A DNA stretch of 5,030 bases from Spirochaetaceae bacterium. GTDB taxonomy: Bacteria; Spirochaetota; Spirochaetia; B11-G9. Each line of letters begins with the position of its first letter. The first letter of the stretch is position 1. Location: contig DAOVSY010000245.1 of assembly GCA_030633365.1 (NCBI GenBank), positions 1-5,030 on the forward strand. The letters are read 5' to 3'. This document shows, piece by piece, positions 1-5,010 of the stretch. The translations under genes and the position numbers were made by a program. The notes under the pieces were generated by a model. It was not told the origin of the DNA. It ran no database searches and saw nothing but the letters and a program-made list of their open reading frames with translations.

Positions 1-1265
1 CCAAAAGCTCTGTCATGAGCCTGTTCGGGTGTAAGTCCACCATCTTTAAACTGATCACTTTCGTAACTGTATACTGTTTTTCCTCTCTTTACCAAAGAGA
101 TTACTGCACTTGCATGAGCCATATCAGGTGCTCCCTCCAGATATTTTGGAAAATCTGAAATTAGAATGTAAAATTGTATAAACGGAGAATCAATCTGCCC
201 TATTTTAAATGGAAGGTTTCGGGATGAAAAAAGTGATTTTACTGTTCCATCTACACCGTAAAGATTAATTCCATCAGGGGTAATCAATTCAAGGCCTATT
301 GAAACTGTTTGAACATCTACTATAATAACCTTCTCGGGTAAAATCATATTTTTTAATGAATCATCAAATCCAATTTTATCTCTGTCTATAGTAAGAGTTA
401 AATGATTTTGACCCATCATTAATTCGCCAGATTTAATTTCACTGTCAAAATTTCCATTTTGATCTGTTAACGAACTTATAATATTTGAGCCTGCCTCTGA
501 TACAAAAGTAAAAGGCATATTCCCAATACGAGAAGATATATTTGAATTCATTGCAATAGAAAAAGCTGCAGACTGCCCTGTTTCAACCTCAATATTTTCT
601 GGTTTTACACTTAAATAGATTGAATCAAGATGTTGTTTAAGTATATTACCTATAATATCAATTAAAGAACCGGATTCACCCATTAAAGAAGTTTTAAGAA
701 ATCCGGAATAAGGTGATTCTTTTATTAAATTACGTGCTTTTATTAACTCCTGAATTCTTGTTACCAGGGGTCTGTCAAAATCATTTAGTACAGGAGTAAG
801 AAATTCCTGTATCCTGGAAATTAATGCATCCATTTCTTCTTTTTTTATCCGTTCCCAATCCGCTTTGGAAAGCTTCATATAGACCCATGAGCCAGCTTCT
901 TCAGAATAATAGGTATCAACAATTTCAACACCTGAGAGACTCTTTTCTACAACTGCAGTAATCTCATCCACTGTAGATGAGGAATAATTTCCTTCAGAAT
1001 CATCTTTAGTAAGAACTGTAATTTCATTATGGATTTCCACTGAAATTGAAGCCGCAACATTTGATCGTGCACCAGCTTCTGCTGTTTTTCTGTCCTCTGC
1101 TTCATTACCAGTACTGGATCCTGCTATACCAATATAATATGCATCACTGGCAGGATAGCTATCCATCCATTCCGGGCGATTTGGATCAACTTTCACAGAC
1201 CCACCACTTGTGGCACATGATAAAATAAGTATTGATGTAATTATTATTGCTATAAGCTTTCTCAT
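1..1265 (-). CDS. LPP20-domain lipoprotein with Ig-like middle region, 3' end missing
   Basis: The reading frame is open from an ATG at 1265 down to the left edge, giving at least 421 residues; the stop lies outside the window. The start is supported by TAAGGAG eight bases upstream. Residues 1-17 form a lipoprotein signal peptide (MRKLI, hydrophobic run, then LILSC with Cys17 as the lipidation site), so the mature protein should be anchored in the envelope. Residues 31-137 match the LPP20 pattern: PEWMDSYP, YYIGIAGSS, a helix with AEAGARSNVAASISVEI, and a closing strand at WVYMKLSKADW. Residues 140-215 are mostly helical. Residues 217-300 look like a beta-rich, Ig-like domain (PFTFVSEAGS, then DQNGNFDSEIKSG). 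The visible end (GGLTPEQAHDRAF, 409-421) looks like the opening helix of a further domain. It lies 48 bases after the preceding lipoprotein gene and is probably cotranscribed with it. The molecular function is unknown; a role in the envelope is inferred. Family call is moderate to good; the Ig-like call is tentative. Confidence -1.
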   Translation of the reverse strand, partial: MRKLIAIIITSILILSCATSGGSVKVDPNRPEWMDSYPASDAYYIGIAGSSTGNEAEDRKTAEAGARSNVAASISVEIHNEITVLTKDDSEGNYSSSTVDEITAVVEKSLSGVEIVDTYYSEEAGSWVYMKLSKADWERIKKEEMDALISRIQEFLTPVLNDFDRPLVTRIQELIKARNLIKESPYSGFLKTSLMGESGSLIDIIGNILKQHLDSIYLSVKPENIEVETGQSAAFSIAMNSNISSRIGNMPFTFVSEAGSNIISSLTDQNGNFDSEIKSGELMMGQNHLTLTIDRDKIGFDDSLKNMILPEKVIIVDVQTVSIGLELITPDGINLYGVDGTVKSLFSSRNLPFKIGQIDSPFIQFYILISDFPKYLEGAPDMAHASAVISLVKRGKTVYSYESDQFKDGGLTPEQAHDRAF

Positions 1266-1273
1266 AATTAATG

Positions 1274-1280
1274 CTCCTTA
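1274..1280 (-). promoter_or_regulatory. Shine-Dalgarno of the partial lipoprotein gene
   Basis: TAAGGAG on the minus strand lies eight bases before the ATG at 1265. It fixes the start of the lipoprotein gene that runs off the left edge. Confidence -1.
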
Positions 1281-1296
1281 GGTTGCATATGCGACC
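1281..1296. repeat. 16-base near-palindrome abutting a Shine-Dalgarno
   Basis: GGTTGCATATGCGACC is palindromic except for one T/G position opposite its partner. It sits in the 48-base gap between the two lipoprotein genes, directly before the TAAGGAG of the second. In the minus-strand mRNA the stem would be GGU, a C-A mismatch, then GC, closed by an AUAU loop, so the structure is weak. It could be a binding site or a small translational hairpin, or chance. Confidence -1.
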
Positions 1297-1313
1297 AGCT
1301 TCTTACTTTTATA

Positions 1314-2150
1314 CTACTGATTCCCTGGACATACAGCAAGAGTATGATATGTATTACCATTATCTGTACTCCACCGGCCTAATACATAAAATCCCCTTAC
1401 AAAAGTTGATGTAACTTCATAATTAGTTTCACTAAAGGTAGAACCGGATATTTCAGAATCACGATCTGTCCTTTTAGCTTTTACTATAACAGAAACTTGT
1501 TTTGCAAGATTAGCCAGAGCCTGTTCGTCTGCCTTGCGAATAGAATCAATTTTATATCTACTCCGCTGTACAGATCCTATACTAACAAGATAACCATCAA
1601 TTTCCGGAACTTTATATAACCATTCCGGTTCATCTCCAGAAGCTGCCAGATCAGAAAAACTTCCTTTAAATTTTACACCTTCAAGTTCTGCAAGAATATA
1701 GGTTCCCTCATTATCAACAAAATGATTTCTGATTACTATTTTAGATTCAAGCTCAGCTGCCAAAGAATTATCATACTGAATATCGATAGCTTCCAGATAA
1801 CCAAGATCCCTGTTATTACTTTTTACAGCAAATTTTGCCTCAACATTTGCATTGTATAAAATTGATGCTTGTCTGGCACTATCGGATATTGCCAGCGCTA
1901 CTTCATCTTCTCTATAAGATCTTCTTGGAATAAAAGAGGAAAACAGAAGCTTACCATTATCCGGTGCTGTATTCCACATAAATCTATACTCAGGAAGCGT
2001 AAAATCAATAACACCATCAACTACAATTTCTTTAACACCTATTTGTGTATTCACCAAAGTGCCTTGAGAACTATCTCCAGGAACCGTTGTACAGGATAAA
2101 AATATAGACACACTGAGTATTATAATTATATATTTAATATTAAATTTCAT
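1314..2150 (-). CDS. Lipoprotein with two LPP20-like halves
   Basis: The protein has 278 residues. The start is secure because an in-frame TAG lies four codons upstream of the ATG, although no good Shine-Dalgarno precedes it. Residues 1-20 are a lipoprotein signal peptide (MKFNIKY, long I/L/V run, IFLSC with Cys20). The C-terminal half (about 174-275) fits the LPP20 pattern: EPEWLYKVP, GYLVSIGSVQ, a helix with ADEQALANLAKQVSVIV, then VRGFYVLGRW and a final strand TYHTLAVC. The N-terminal half (about 80-160) repeats the same order in weaker form: a helix with ALAISDSARQASILYNANVEA and a closing strand GTYILAELEG. This suggests an internal duplication. The gene is followed after 48 bases by another LPP20 lipoprotein gene with no terminator between, so the two are probably one operon. 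Upstream, the terminator of the first lipoprotein gene separates it. Envelope location is inferred from the lipobox; function is unknown. Confidence -1.
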   Translation of the reverse strand: MKFNIKYIIIILSVSIFLSCTTVPGDSSQGTLVNTQIGVKEIVVDGVIDFTLPEYRFMWNTAPDNGKLLFSSFIPRRSYREDEVALAISDSARQASILYNANVEAKFAVKSNNRDLGYLEAIDIQYDNSLAAELESKIVIRNHFVDNEGTYILAELEGVKFKGSFSDLAASGDEPEWLYKVPEIDGYLVSIGSVQRSRYKIDSIRKADEQALANLAKQVSVIVKAKRTDRDSEISGSTFSETNYEVTSTFVRGFYVLGRWSTDNGNTYHTLAVCPGNQ

Positions 2151-2164
2151 ATAACCATACTAAT

Positions 2165-2196
2165 ATAATAAAATGTTTTTATCTATATTAATGCAA
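2165..2196 (-). promoter_or_regulatory. Possible promoter of the two-lipoprotein operon
   Basis: The 44 bases between the terminator and the ATG at 2150 are extremely AT-rich. TTGCAT (2191-2196) could serve as a -35 box. The best -10 choices are TTTTAT at 17-base spacing or TATTAT at 20-base spacing. Neither is convincing, and transcription could also rely on read-through of the terminator. Confidence -1.
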
Positions 2197-2226
2197 AAAA
2201 AAAGCTGTCCCGGTTTACGGAACAGC
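2195..2226 (-). terminator. Intrinsic terminator of the 192-residue lipoprotein gene
   Basis: On the minus strand GCTGTTCCG pairs with CGGGACAGC (nine pairs, one of them G-T) around a five-base TAAAC loop at 2204-2226. Nine consecutive T follow at 2195-2203. It begins 19 bases after the stop codon of the gene at 2246-2824 and is a strong rho-independent terminator, separating that gene from the two lipoprotein genes downstream. Confidence -1.
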
Positions 2227-2245
2227 CTGATTTAAACTAAATTTT

Positions 2246-2824
2246 TTACTTGGTTGGTGTTGATACTGTTGGGTTATTTTCCAGCTGGTAGTCTAATTTT
2301 TCAAGAGCCTGGGTTGCTTTAAACTCTGCAAAAGCTGCTGCATCATTTCTTTCAAATTCTTCTGCAACTTCTTCAAAAGAATCGAGTAGTGCATCCTTAC
2401 CATAAACCATCAGTACCCAAACTCCACCATCTTCCATTGGTGCTCTGCTCTGAGGTGTTGCACCACTAAGAGTTGTATCTGTAATTTGTCGGGTAATTGT
2501 TTCAACAAAACTAATCAACTGAGTGTTATCACCTTCACCTGCTTCCTGTGCATATGCTGTTATAGCTTCCTGAATAGTTGTCTCAATCTGACTTGCAATG
2601 TCTGCTCTTGCATTGGTTTCTGCAACTTTAATAGATAGAGCCATAGAAGACTGTTTTGCATAACCAACACCATAAATAGCATCTGTTGCCATTGGTGGAT
2701 TAAGAACAAAATCCGGTAGATTTGATTTCTTAGGTTCAACTACTTTAGGATCTGGTGCTGAAGCACATGAAACTGCAAAGAGTGCAACCATCACTACCAA
2801 TAAAGCGATTGTTATTTTTTTCAT
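2246..2824 (-). CDS. LPP20-family lipoprotein
   Basis: The protein has 192 residues and is the cleanest family member of the three. The ATG is preceded six bases upstream by AGGAG (2831-2835). Residues 1-20 form a lipoprotein signal peptide (MKKITIALL, then FAVSC with Cys20), followed by a short Pro/Lys-rich linker. The LPP20 domain runs from about 36 to 150. It shows LPDFVLNPP, IYGVGYAKQSSM, the helix AETNARADIASQIETTIQEA with the family's characteristic A-x-AR-x-DIA-x-Q spacing, and a closing strand GGVWVLMVYGKDALL. Residues 150-182 are a charged helix (EEVAEEFERNDAAAF), possibly a coiled coil. The tail is polar (PTVSTPTK). Members of this family are envelope lipoproteins, one being the Helicobacter Lpp20 antigen; the biochemical role of this protein is unknown. 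The gene has its own likely promoter and a strong terminator, so it is probably monocistronic. Confidence -1.
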   Translation of the reverse strand: MKKITIALLVVMVALFAVSCASAPDPKVVEPKKSNLPDFVLNPPMATDAIYGVGYAKQSSMALSIKVAETNARADIASQIETTIQEAITAYAQEAGEGDNTQLISFVETITRQITDTTLSGATPQSRAPMEDGGVWVLMVYGKDALLDSFEEVAEEFERNDAAAFAEFKATQALEKLDYQLENNPTVSTPTK

Positions 2825-2855
2825 ATTTTACTCCTGTTTATTATTACTAAAATTA

Positions 2856-2884
2856 ACAATATCACTATAAATGCAGTTTATCAA
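2856..2884 (-). promoter_or_regulatory. Probable promoter of the 192-residue lipoprotein gene
   Basis: On the minus strand TTGATA (2879-2884, five of six consensus bases) is followed after 17 bases by TATTGT (2856-2861, four of six). The expected transcript start is about 25 bases before the ATG, leaving room for the AGGAG site. A TATAGT at 2864-2869 is an alternative -10 with a poorer -35. Confidence -1.
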
Positions 2885-2899
2885 CTAAATCACATATTT

Positions 2900-2928
2900 T
2901 TTTATCTTTTCATTTTGAAAAATATAAT
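2900..2928 (+). promoter_or_regulatory. Possible promoter of the HMA-like gene
   Basis: A perfect TATAAT lies at 2923-2928. The -35 region at 17-base spacing (TTTTAT, 2900-2905) is weak. Transcription would start near 2935-2937, only about five to seven bases before the ATG at 2942, implying an almost leaderless mRNA. The site lies back to back with the promoter of the divergent lipoprotein gene. Confidence -1.
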
Positions 2929-2941
2929 ATATATTCACTCT

Positions 2942-3181
2942 ATGGCTAAATCTAAAAATTACAGTTATATAATTGATAACCTCTCTTCAGATAATGGAGA
3001 TAAAATAAAAAAAGCACTTCAAAAAATACCCGAAATAAAAAGTATTACAGTTGATGAAATCAGTGGAACAATAGATTTAATATCAAGCAAAGATGCAGAA
3101 ATTGAGTTAAAATATGCCTGTAGCATAGCTGGAGCCAGTTTTCGTGTTAAAATTGAGAAAAAAAGAGGTCTTTTCTCCTGA
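2942..3181 (+). CDS. Small HMA-like protein lacking metal-binding cysteines
   Basis: From the ATG at 2942 the product is 79 residues. A TTG at 2915 could add nine residues but would overlap the TATAAT box and has no Shine-Dalgarno. The sequence follows the beta-alpha-beta-beta-alpha-beta order of heavy-metal-associated domains. It has strand 1 YSYIIDNL (7-14), helix 1 GDKIKKALQKIPEI (19-32), and strands 2-3 KSITVDEISGTIDLI (33-47). Helix 2 is EIELKYACSIAG (53-64) and the last strand is FRVKI (67-71). The pairs KIKKAL...IPEIKSITVD and GTIDL align with the usual HMA core. At the place of the MTCxxC metal loop it reads LSSDNG, so both cysteines are missing; the only Cys (60) lies in helix 2. There is no signal peptide, so it should be cytoplasmic. 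It could be a regulatory or protein-interaction version of the fold. Function is unknown. It converges on the ACT gene with 20 bases between stops. Confidence -1.
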   Translation: MAKSKNYSYIIDNLSSDNGDKIKKALQKIPEIKSITVDEISGTIDLISSKDAEIELKYACSIAGASFRVKIEKKRGLFS

Positions 3182-3201
3182 GTCAGAATAAAAAGCCTGG
3201 G

Positions 3202-3867
3202 TCAACTGTTCTGCATATGCTCAAGATACTTTTGAAGAACTTCATAACCTCTAATTGAATTTTTATTTTCAATAACAAATGTCAGTTCTGTCATAGTAGA
3301 AACAATCTCAAGAATATTAATATTTTCCCAGGCAAAACGGTGCATTACCTGTGAAACTATACCTGGAGTATGTAAAAAATCACCATCAAATATAACAGTT
3401 AAAGATACCAGTCCTTTGGAATGATTAAACACTTTTTCTCCGGATAAAAATTCTTCAATTTTTCCATAATATTTTTCACTTACAGAAATACTTACTTCGT
3501 TATTCCCAACAATAATATTTAAAAAATCACCTCTCTCAATATTTACCATTTCATAGAGATTTTTTAGTTTAGTAAGAAGATTTGTAGATTTAAGAACGTT
3601 AAAATCACAAATATTTGTTTTCATTAAAATTTCACCGGAAATTGGTGAAGACACAGCAATATTTCTATGTTCCCTGATATCATCACCATAACGCCGGAGT
3701 GCCATAACAATGGCAGTCTCTTTTATTTCTTTTCCAAGAGATTTTTCTATATCGGGTTTAAATTCCGAGGCGAGATTTCCAAGACTCAATATTCCTCTGC
3801 TTAAAGCATCAAGTAAAAAGGGTTTATTTTCCAATAAATATTTAACCATACTGCTGACTGATTCCAT
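3202..3867 (-). CDS. ACT-domain protein, predicted regulator of amino acid metabolism
   Basis: The protein has 221 residues. The ATG at 3867 is preceded by a G-rich Shine-Dalgarno (TAGGGGGG). Residues 8-62 form a helical region with a helix-turn-helix-like layout (LLENKPFLLDALSRG, SLGNLASEF, then KEIKETAIVMALRRYGDD). Residues 87-140 look like a first, degenerate ACT unit (LNIIVGNNEVSISV, then a helix YYGKIEEFL). Residues 151-217 are a clearer ACT unit: VSLTVIFDG, TPGIVSQVMHRFAWENINILEIVSTMTELTFVIE, then a closing helix. The PGIVSQV...ENINILEI pattern is the ligand-binding part of aspartokinase-type ACT domains. The overall arrangement matches the predicted amino acid metabolism regulators of the COG2150 type, common in archaea; this is recognition from memory. 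The protein is probably cytoplasmic. Divergence from dapA suggests that it senses lysine or another aspartate-family amino acid and perhaps controls dapA. DNA binding is inferred only from the N-terminal helices. Confidence -1.
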   Translation of the reverse strand: MESVSSMVKYLLENKPFLLDALSRGILSLGNLASEFKPDIEKSLGKEIKETAIVMALRRYGDDIREHRNIAVSSPISGEILMKTNICDFNVLKSTNLLTKLKNLYEMVNIERGDFLNIIVGNNEVSISVSEKYYGKIEEFLSGEKVFNHSKGLVSLTVIFDGDFLHTPGIVSQVMHRFAWENINILEIVSTMTELTFVIENKNSIRGYEVLQKYLEHMQNS

Positions 3868-3872
3868 AAAAG

Positions 3873-3880
3873 CCCCCCTA
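3873..3880 (-). promoter_or_regulatory. G-rich Shine-Dalgarno of the ACT gene
   Basis: TAGGGGGG on the minus strand ends five bases before the ATG at 3867. It supports that ATG over the internal Met at residue 7. A run of six G in such AT-rich surroundings is unusual and could be slippage-prone. Confidence -1.
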
Positions 3881-3890
3881 ACCTACTGTT

Positions 3891-3919
3891 ACTATAAAAA
3901 CTTATTGTTTATATATAGA
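3891..3919 (-). promoter_or_regulatory. Possible promoter of the ACT gene
   Basis: TATAGT (3891-3896) matches five of six -10 bases. A 17-base spacer leads to TCTATA (3914-3919), a poor -35. The start would fall roughly 17 bases before the ATG, just upstream of the TAGGGGGG site. Confidence -1.
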
Positions 3920-3944
3920 CATATTATTCAAATTAGTGTATTAC

Positions 3945-4012
3945 TTTACAATAATTAGATCAAATTGTAAACAGGGGTATAATATTGTAACTATGATAAT
4001 TTCAGGTTACAA
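3945..4012. promoter_or_regulatory. Probable operator: two inverted repeats of TTACAA/TTGTAA
   Basis: Four half-sites are visible: TTACAA at 3946-3951, TTGTAA at 3965-3970 and 3985-3990, and TTACAA at 4007-4012. They form two perfect inverted repeats, TTTACAAT-N11-ATTGTAAA (3945-3971) and TTGTAAC-N14-GTTACAA (3985-4012). Successive half-sites begin 19, 20 and 22 bases apart, close to two helical turns each. The first pair overlaps the -35 region of dapA and the second covers the expected transcript start and beyond. This is the layout of a repressor or dual regulator site. The binding protein is not identified. Confidence -1.
3955..3983 (+). promoter_or_regulatory. Probable dapA promoter with weak -35
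   Basis: A perfect TATAAT at 3978-3983 lies about 75 bases before dapA. The hexamer 17 bases upstream (TTAGAT, 3955-3960) barely resembles TTGACA, and there is no TG extension. Transcription would start near 3990, giving a leader of roughly 65 bases. The leader holds only a 10-base palindrome, TTACTAGTAA (4015-4024), and is too short for a lysine riboswitch. A weak -35 inside an inverted repeat is consistent with control by a DNA-binding protein. Confidence -1.
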
Positions 4013-4057
4013 GCTTACTAGTAAATGATATGATCCAGGATTACTAAGGAGAAAGAA

Positions 4058-4963
4058 ATGACTAATTTAGAAGGTGTTTACACAGCATTAATTACACCCT
4101 TCACTAAAGAAGGAGCTTTTGACGAGGCAGCATTTAAAGATTTAATTGAGTTTCAGATTGCCAGTGGTGTCAGTGGACTGGTTCCCTGTGGAACTACAGG
4201 AGAAAGCCCTACACTATCCCATGCAGAACATGACAGGGTAATTCAATTAACAGTGGAAACAGCTGCAGGCAGAGTTCCTGTAATTGCAGGAACAGGAAGT
4301 AATGCCACCAGTGAGGCTATACAGCTGTCACAGCATGCTGAAAAATCAGGTGTTGATGCTGTTCTTCTTGTTAATCCTTATTATAATAAGCCAACTCAAC
4401 AGGGGCTTTATCTGCATTTTAAAGCTATTGCAGATGCAATCTCAATTCCATGTGTTTTATATAATATACAGGGAAGATCCGGTGTTAATCTGGAAACAGA
4501 AACTCTTGCCAGATTAGCTGCAGAATGCACAAATATAACTACAGTAAAAGAGGCTTCTGGAAATCTTCAGCAAATGAAAGATGTAATTGCAAGTACCGGC
4601 CCAGATTTTCATGTTGTTTCAGGAGATGACAATATGACATTAAGTCTTATTGAATCCGGAGGGAAAGGGGTAATTTCTGTAGCTTCAAACCTTATTCCGG
4701 ACAAAATGGTGGAAATGGTAAACCTGGCTCTTGAAGGTAAAATGGAAGAAGCAAGAGCAAAAGAAGCACAGTTAACTAATTTTTTCCAAACAATGTTTAT
4801 TGAAACTAATCCAATCCCCATAAAAACAGCAATGGCAATGAAAGGCTGGTGTGAAGAAATTTTTAGACTTCCTATGTGCAGCTTGTCCAGCGAAGGGAAA
4901 AGAGCTAAATTAAAGGCAATTGTTGATAAAGTAGGAATTCCCATGGCGGTAAGATCGTCTTAG
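4058..4963 (+). CDS. dapA: 4-hydroxy-tetrahydrodipicolinate synthase (DapA)
   Basis: The 301-residue protein, slightly longer than the usual 290-295, condenses pyruvate with aspartate semialdehyde at the first committed step of lysine and diaminopimelate synthesis in the cytoplasm. AAGGAG (4046-4051) lies six bases before the ATG. It is a full-length TIM barrel of the DHDPS/NAL family. Schiff-base Lys164 is in TTVKEASG, Tyr135 in YNIQGRSG, Thr46-Thr47 in PCGTTGES, Tyr109 in NPYYNKP, and Gly189 in SGDD. Arg140, which holds the aspartate semialdehyde carboxylate, separates it from other family members. The lysine site known from the E. coli enzyme is kept (Ser50, His55, His58, Asn82, Glu86, Tyr108), so feedback inhibition by lysine is expected. 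YNIQGRSG differs from the more usual YNVPxRTG. The gene is divergent from an ACT-domain gene, and repeats begin one base after its stop. No terminator is visible inside the window. Confidence -1.
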   Translation: MTNLEGVYTALITPFTKEGAFDEAAFKDLIEFQIASGVSGLVPCGTTGESPTLSHAEHDRVIQLTVETAAGRVPVIAGTGSNATSEAIQLSQHAEKSGVDAVLLVNPYYNKPTQQGLYLHFKAIADAISIPCVLYNIQGRSGVNLETETLARLAAECTNITTVKEASGNLQQMKDVIASTGPDFHVVSGDDNMTLSLIESGGKGVISVASNLIPDKMVEMVNLALEGKMEEARAKEAQLTNFFQTMFIETNPIPIKTAMAMKGWCEEIFRLPMCSLSSEGKRAKLKAIVDKVGIPMAVRSS

Positions 4964-4980
4964 TGTAGAGACGTAGCATG
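4964..4980 (+). repeat. REP-like repeat, copy 1 (one half of a palindrome)
   Basis: TGTAGAGACGTAGCATG begins directly after the dapA stop. It matches copy 2 at 16 of 17 positions. The matching half (GCTACGTCTC) is absent here; the following TTTTGCC and GGACAAAA instead form a weak, bulged inverted repeat (4981-5002). CGTCT in the last dapA codons (4956-4960) can pair with AGACG (4969-4973). Confidence -1.
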
Positions 4981-5010
4981 TTTTGCCTGAGATAGGACAA
5001 AATGTATTCT

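Noticed and set aside
1046..1228. Plus-strand open frame of 60 codons
   Set aside because: It lies wholly inside the antisense of the partial LPP20 lipoprotein gene, has no Shine-Dalgarno and gives a sequence without domain character (runs of His, Leu, Tyr, Gln).
1869..2099. Plus-strand open frame of 76 codons
   Set aside because: Antisense shadow of the 278-residue lipoprotein gene; no recognisable protein.
2915..2941. TTG start adding nine residues to the HMA-like protein
   Set aside because: No Shine-Dalgarno, overlap with the only good TATAAT box, and the added residues extend before the first beta strand. The ATG at 2942 is simpler.
3155..3177. Inverted repeat GAGAAAA ... TTTTCTC at the end of the HMA-like gene as a bidirectional terminator
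   Set aside because: The stem is almost entirely A-T and lies within coding sequence. The 20 bases between the converging stops show no proper hairpin, so no terminator is called for either gene.
3710..3958. Plus-strand open frame of 82 codons
   Set aside because: Overlaps the 5' part of the ACT gene and its promoter region on the opposite strand; no supporting motif.
3984..4057. Lysine riboswitch upstream of dapA
   Set aside because: The leader from the likely transcript start is only about 65-70 bases, far shorter than a lysine riboswitch, and shows no complex set of stems.
4284..4517. Plus-strand open frame of 77 codons
   Set aside because: Out-of-frame shadow within dapA.
4609..4944. 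Minus-strand open frame of 111 codons
   Set aside because: Antisense shadow of the 3' half of dapA; no Shine-Dalgarno or recognisable domain.
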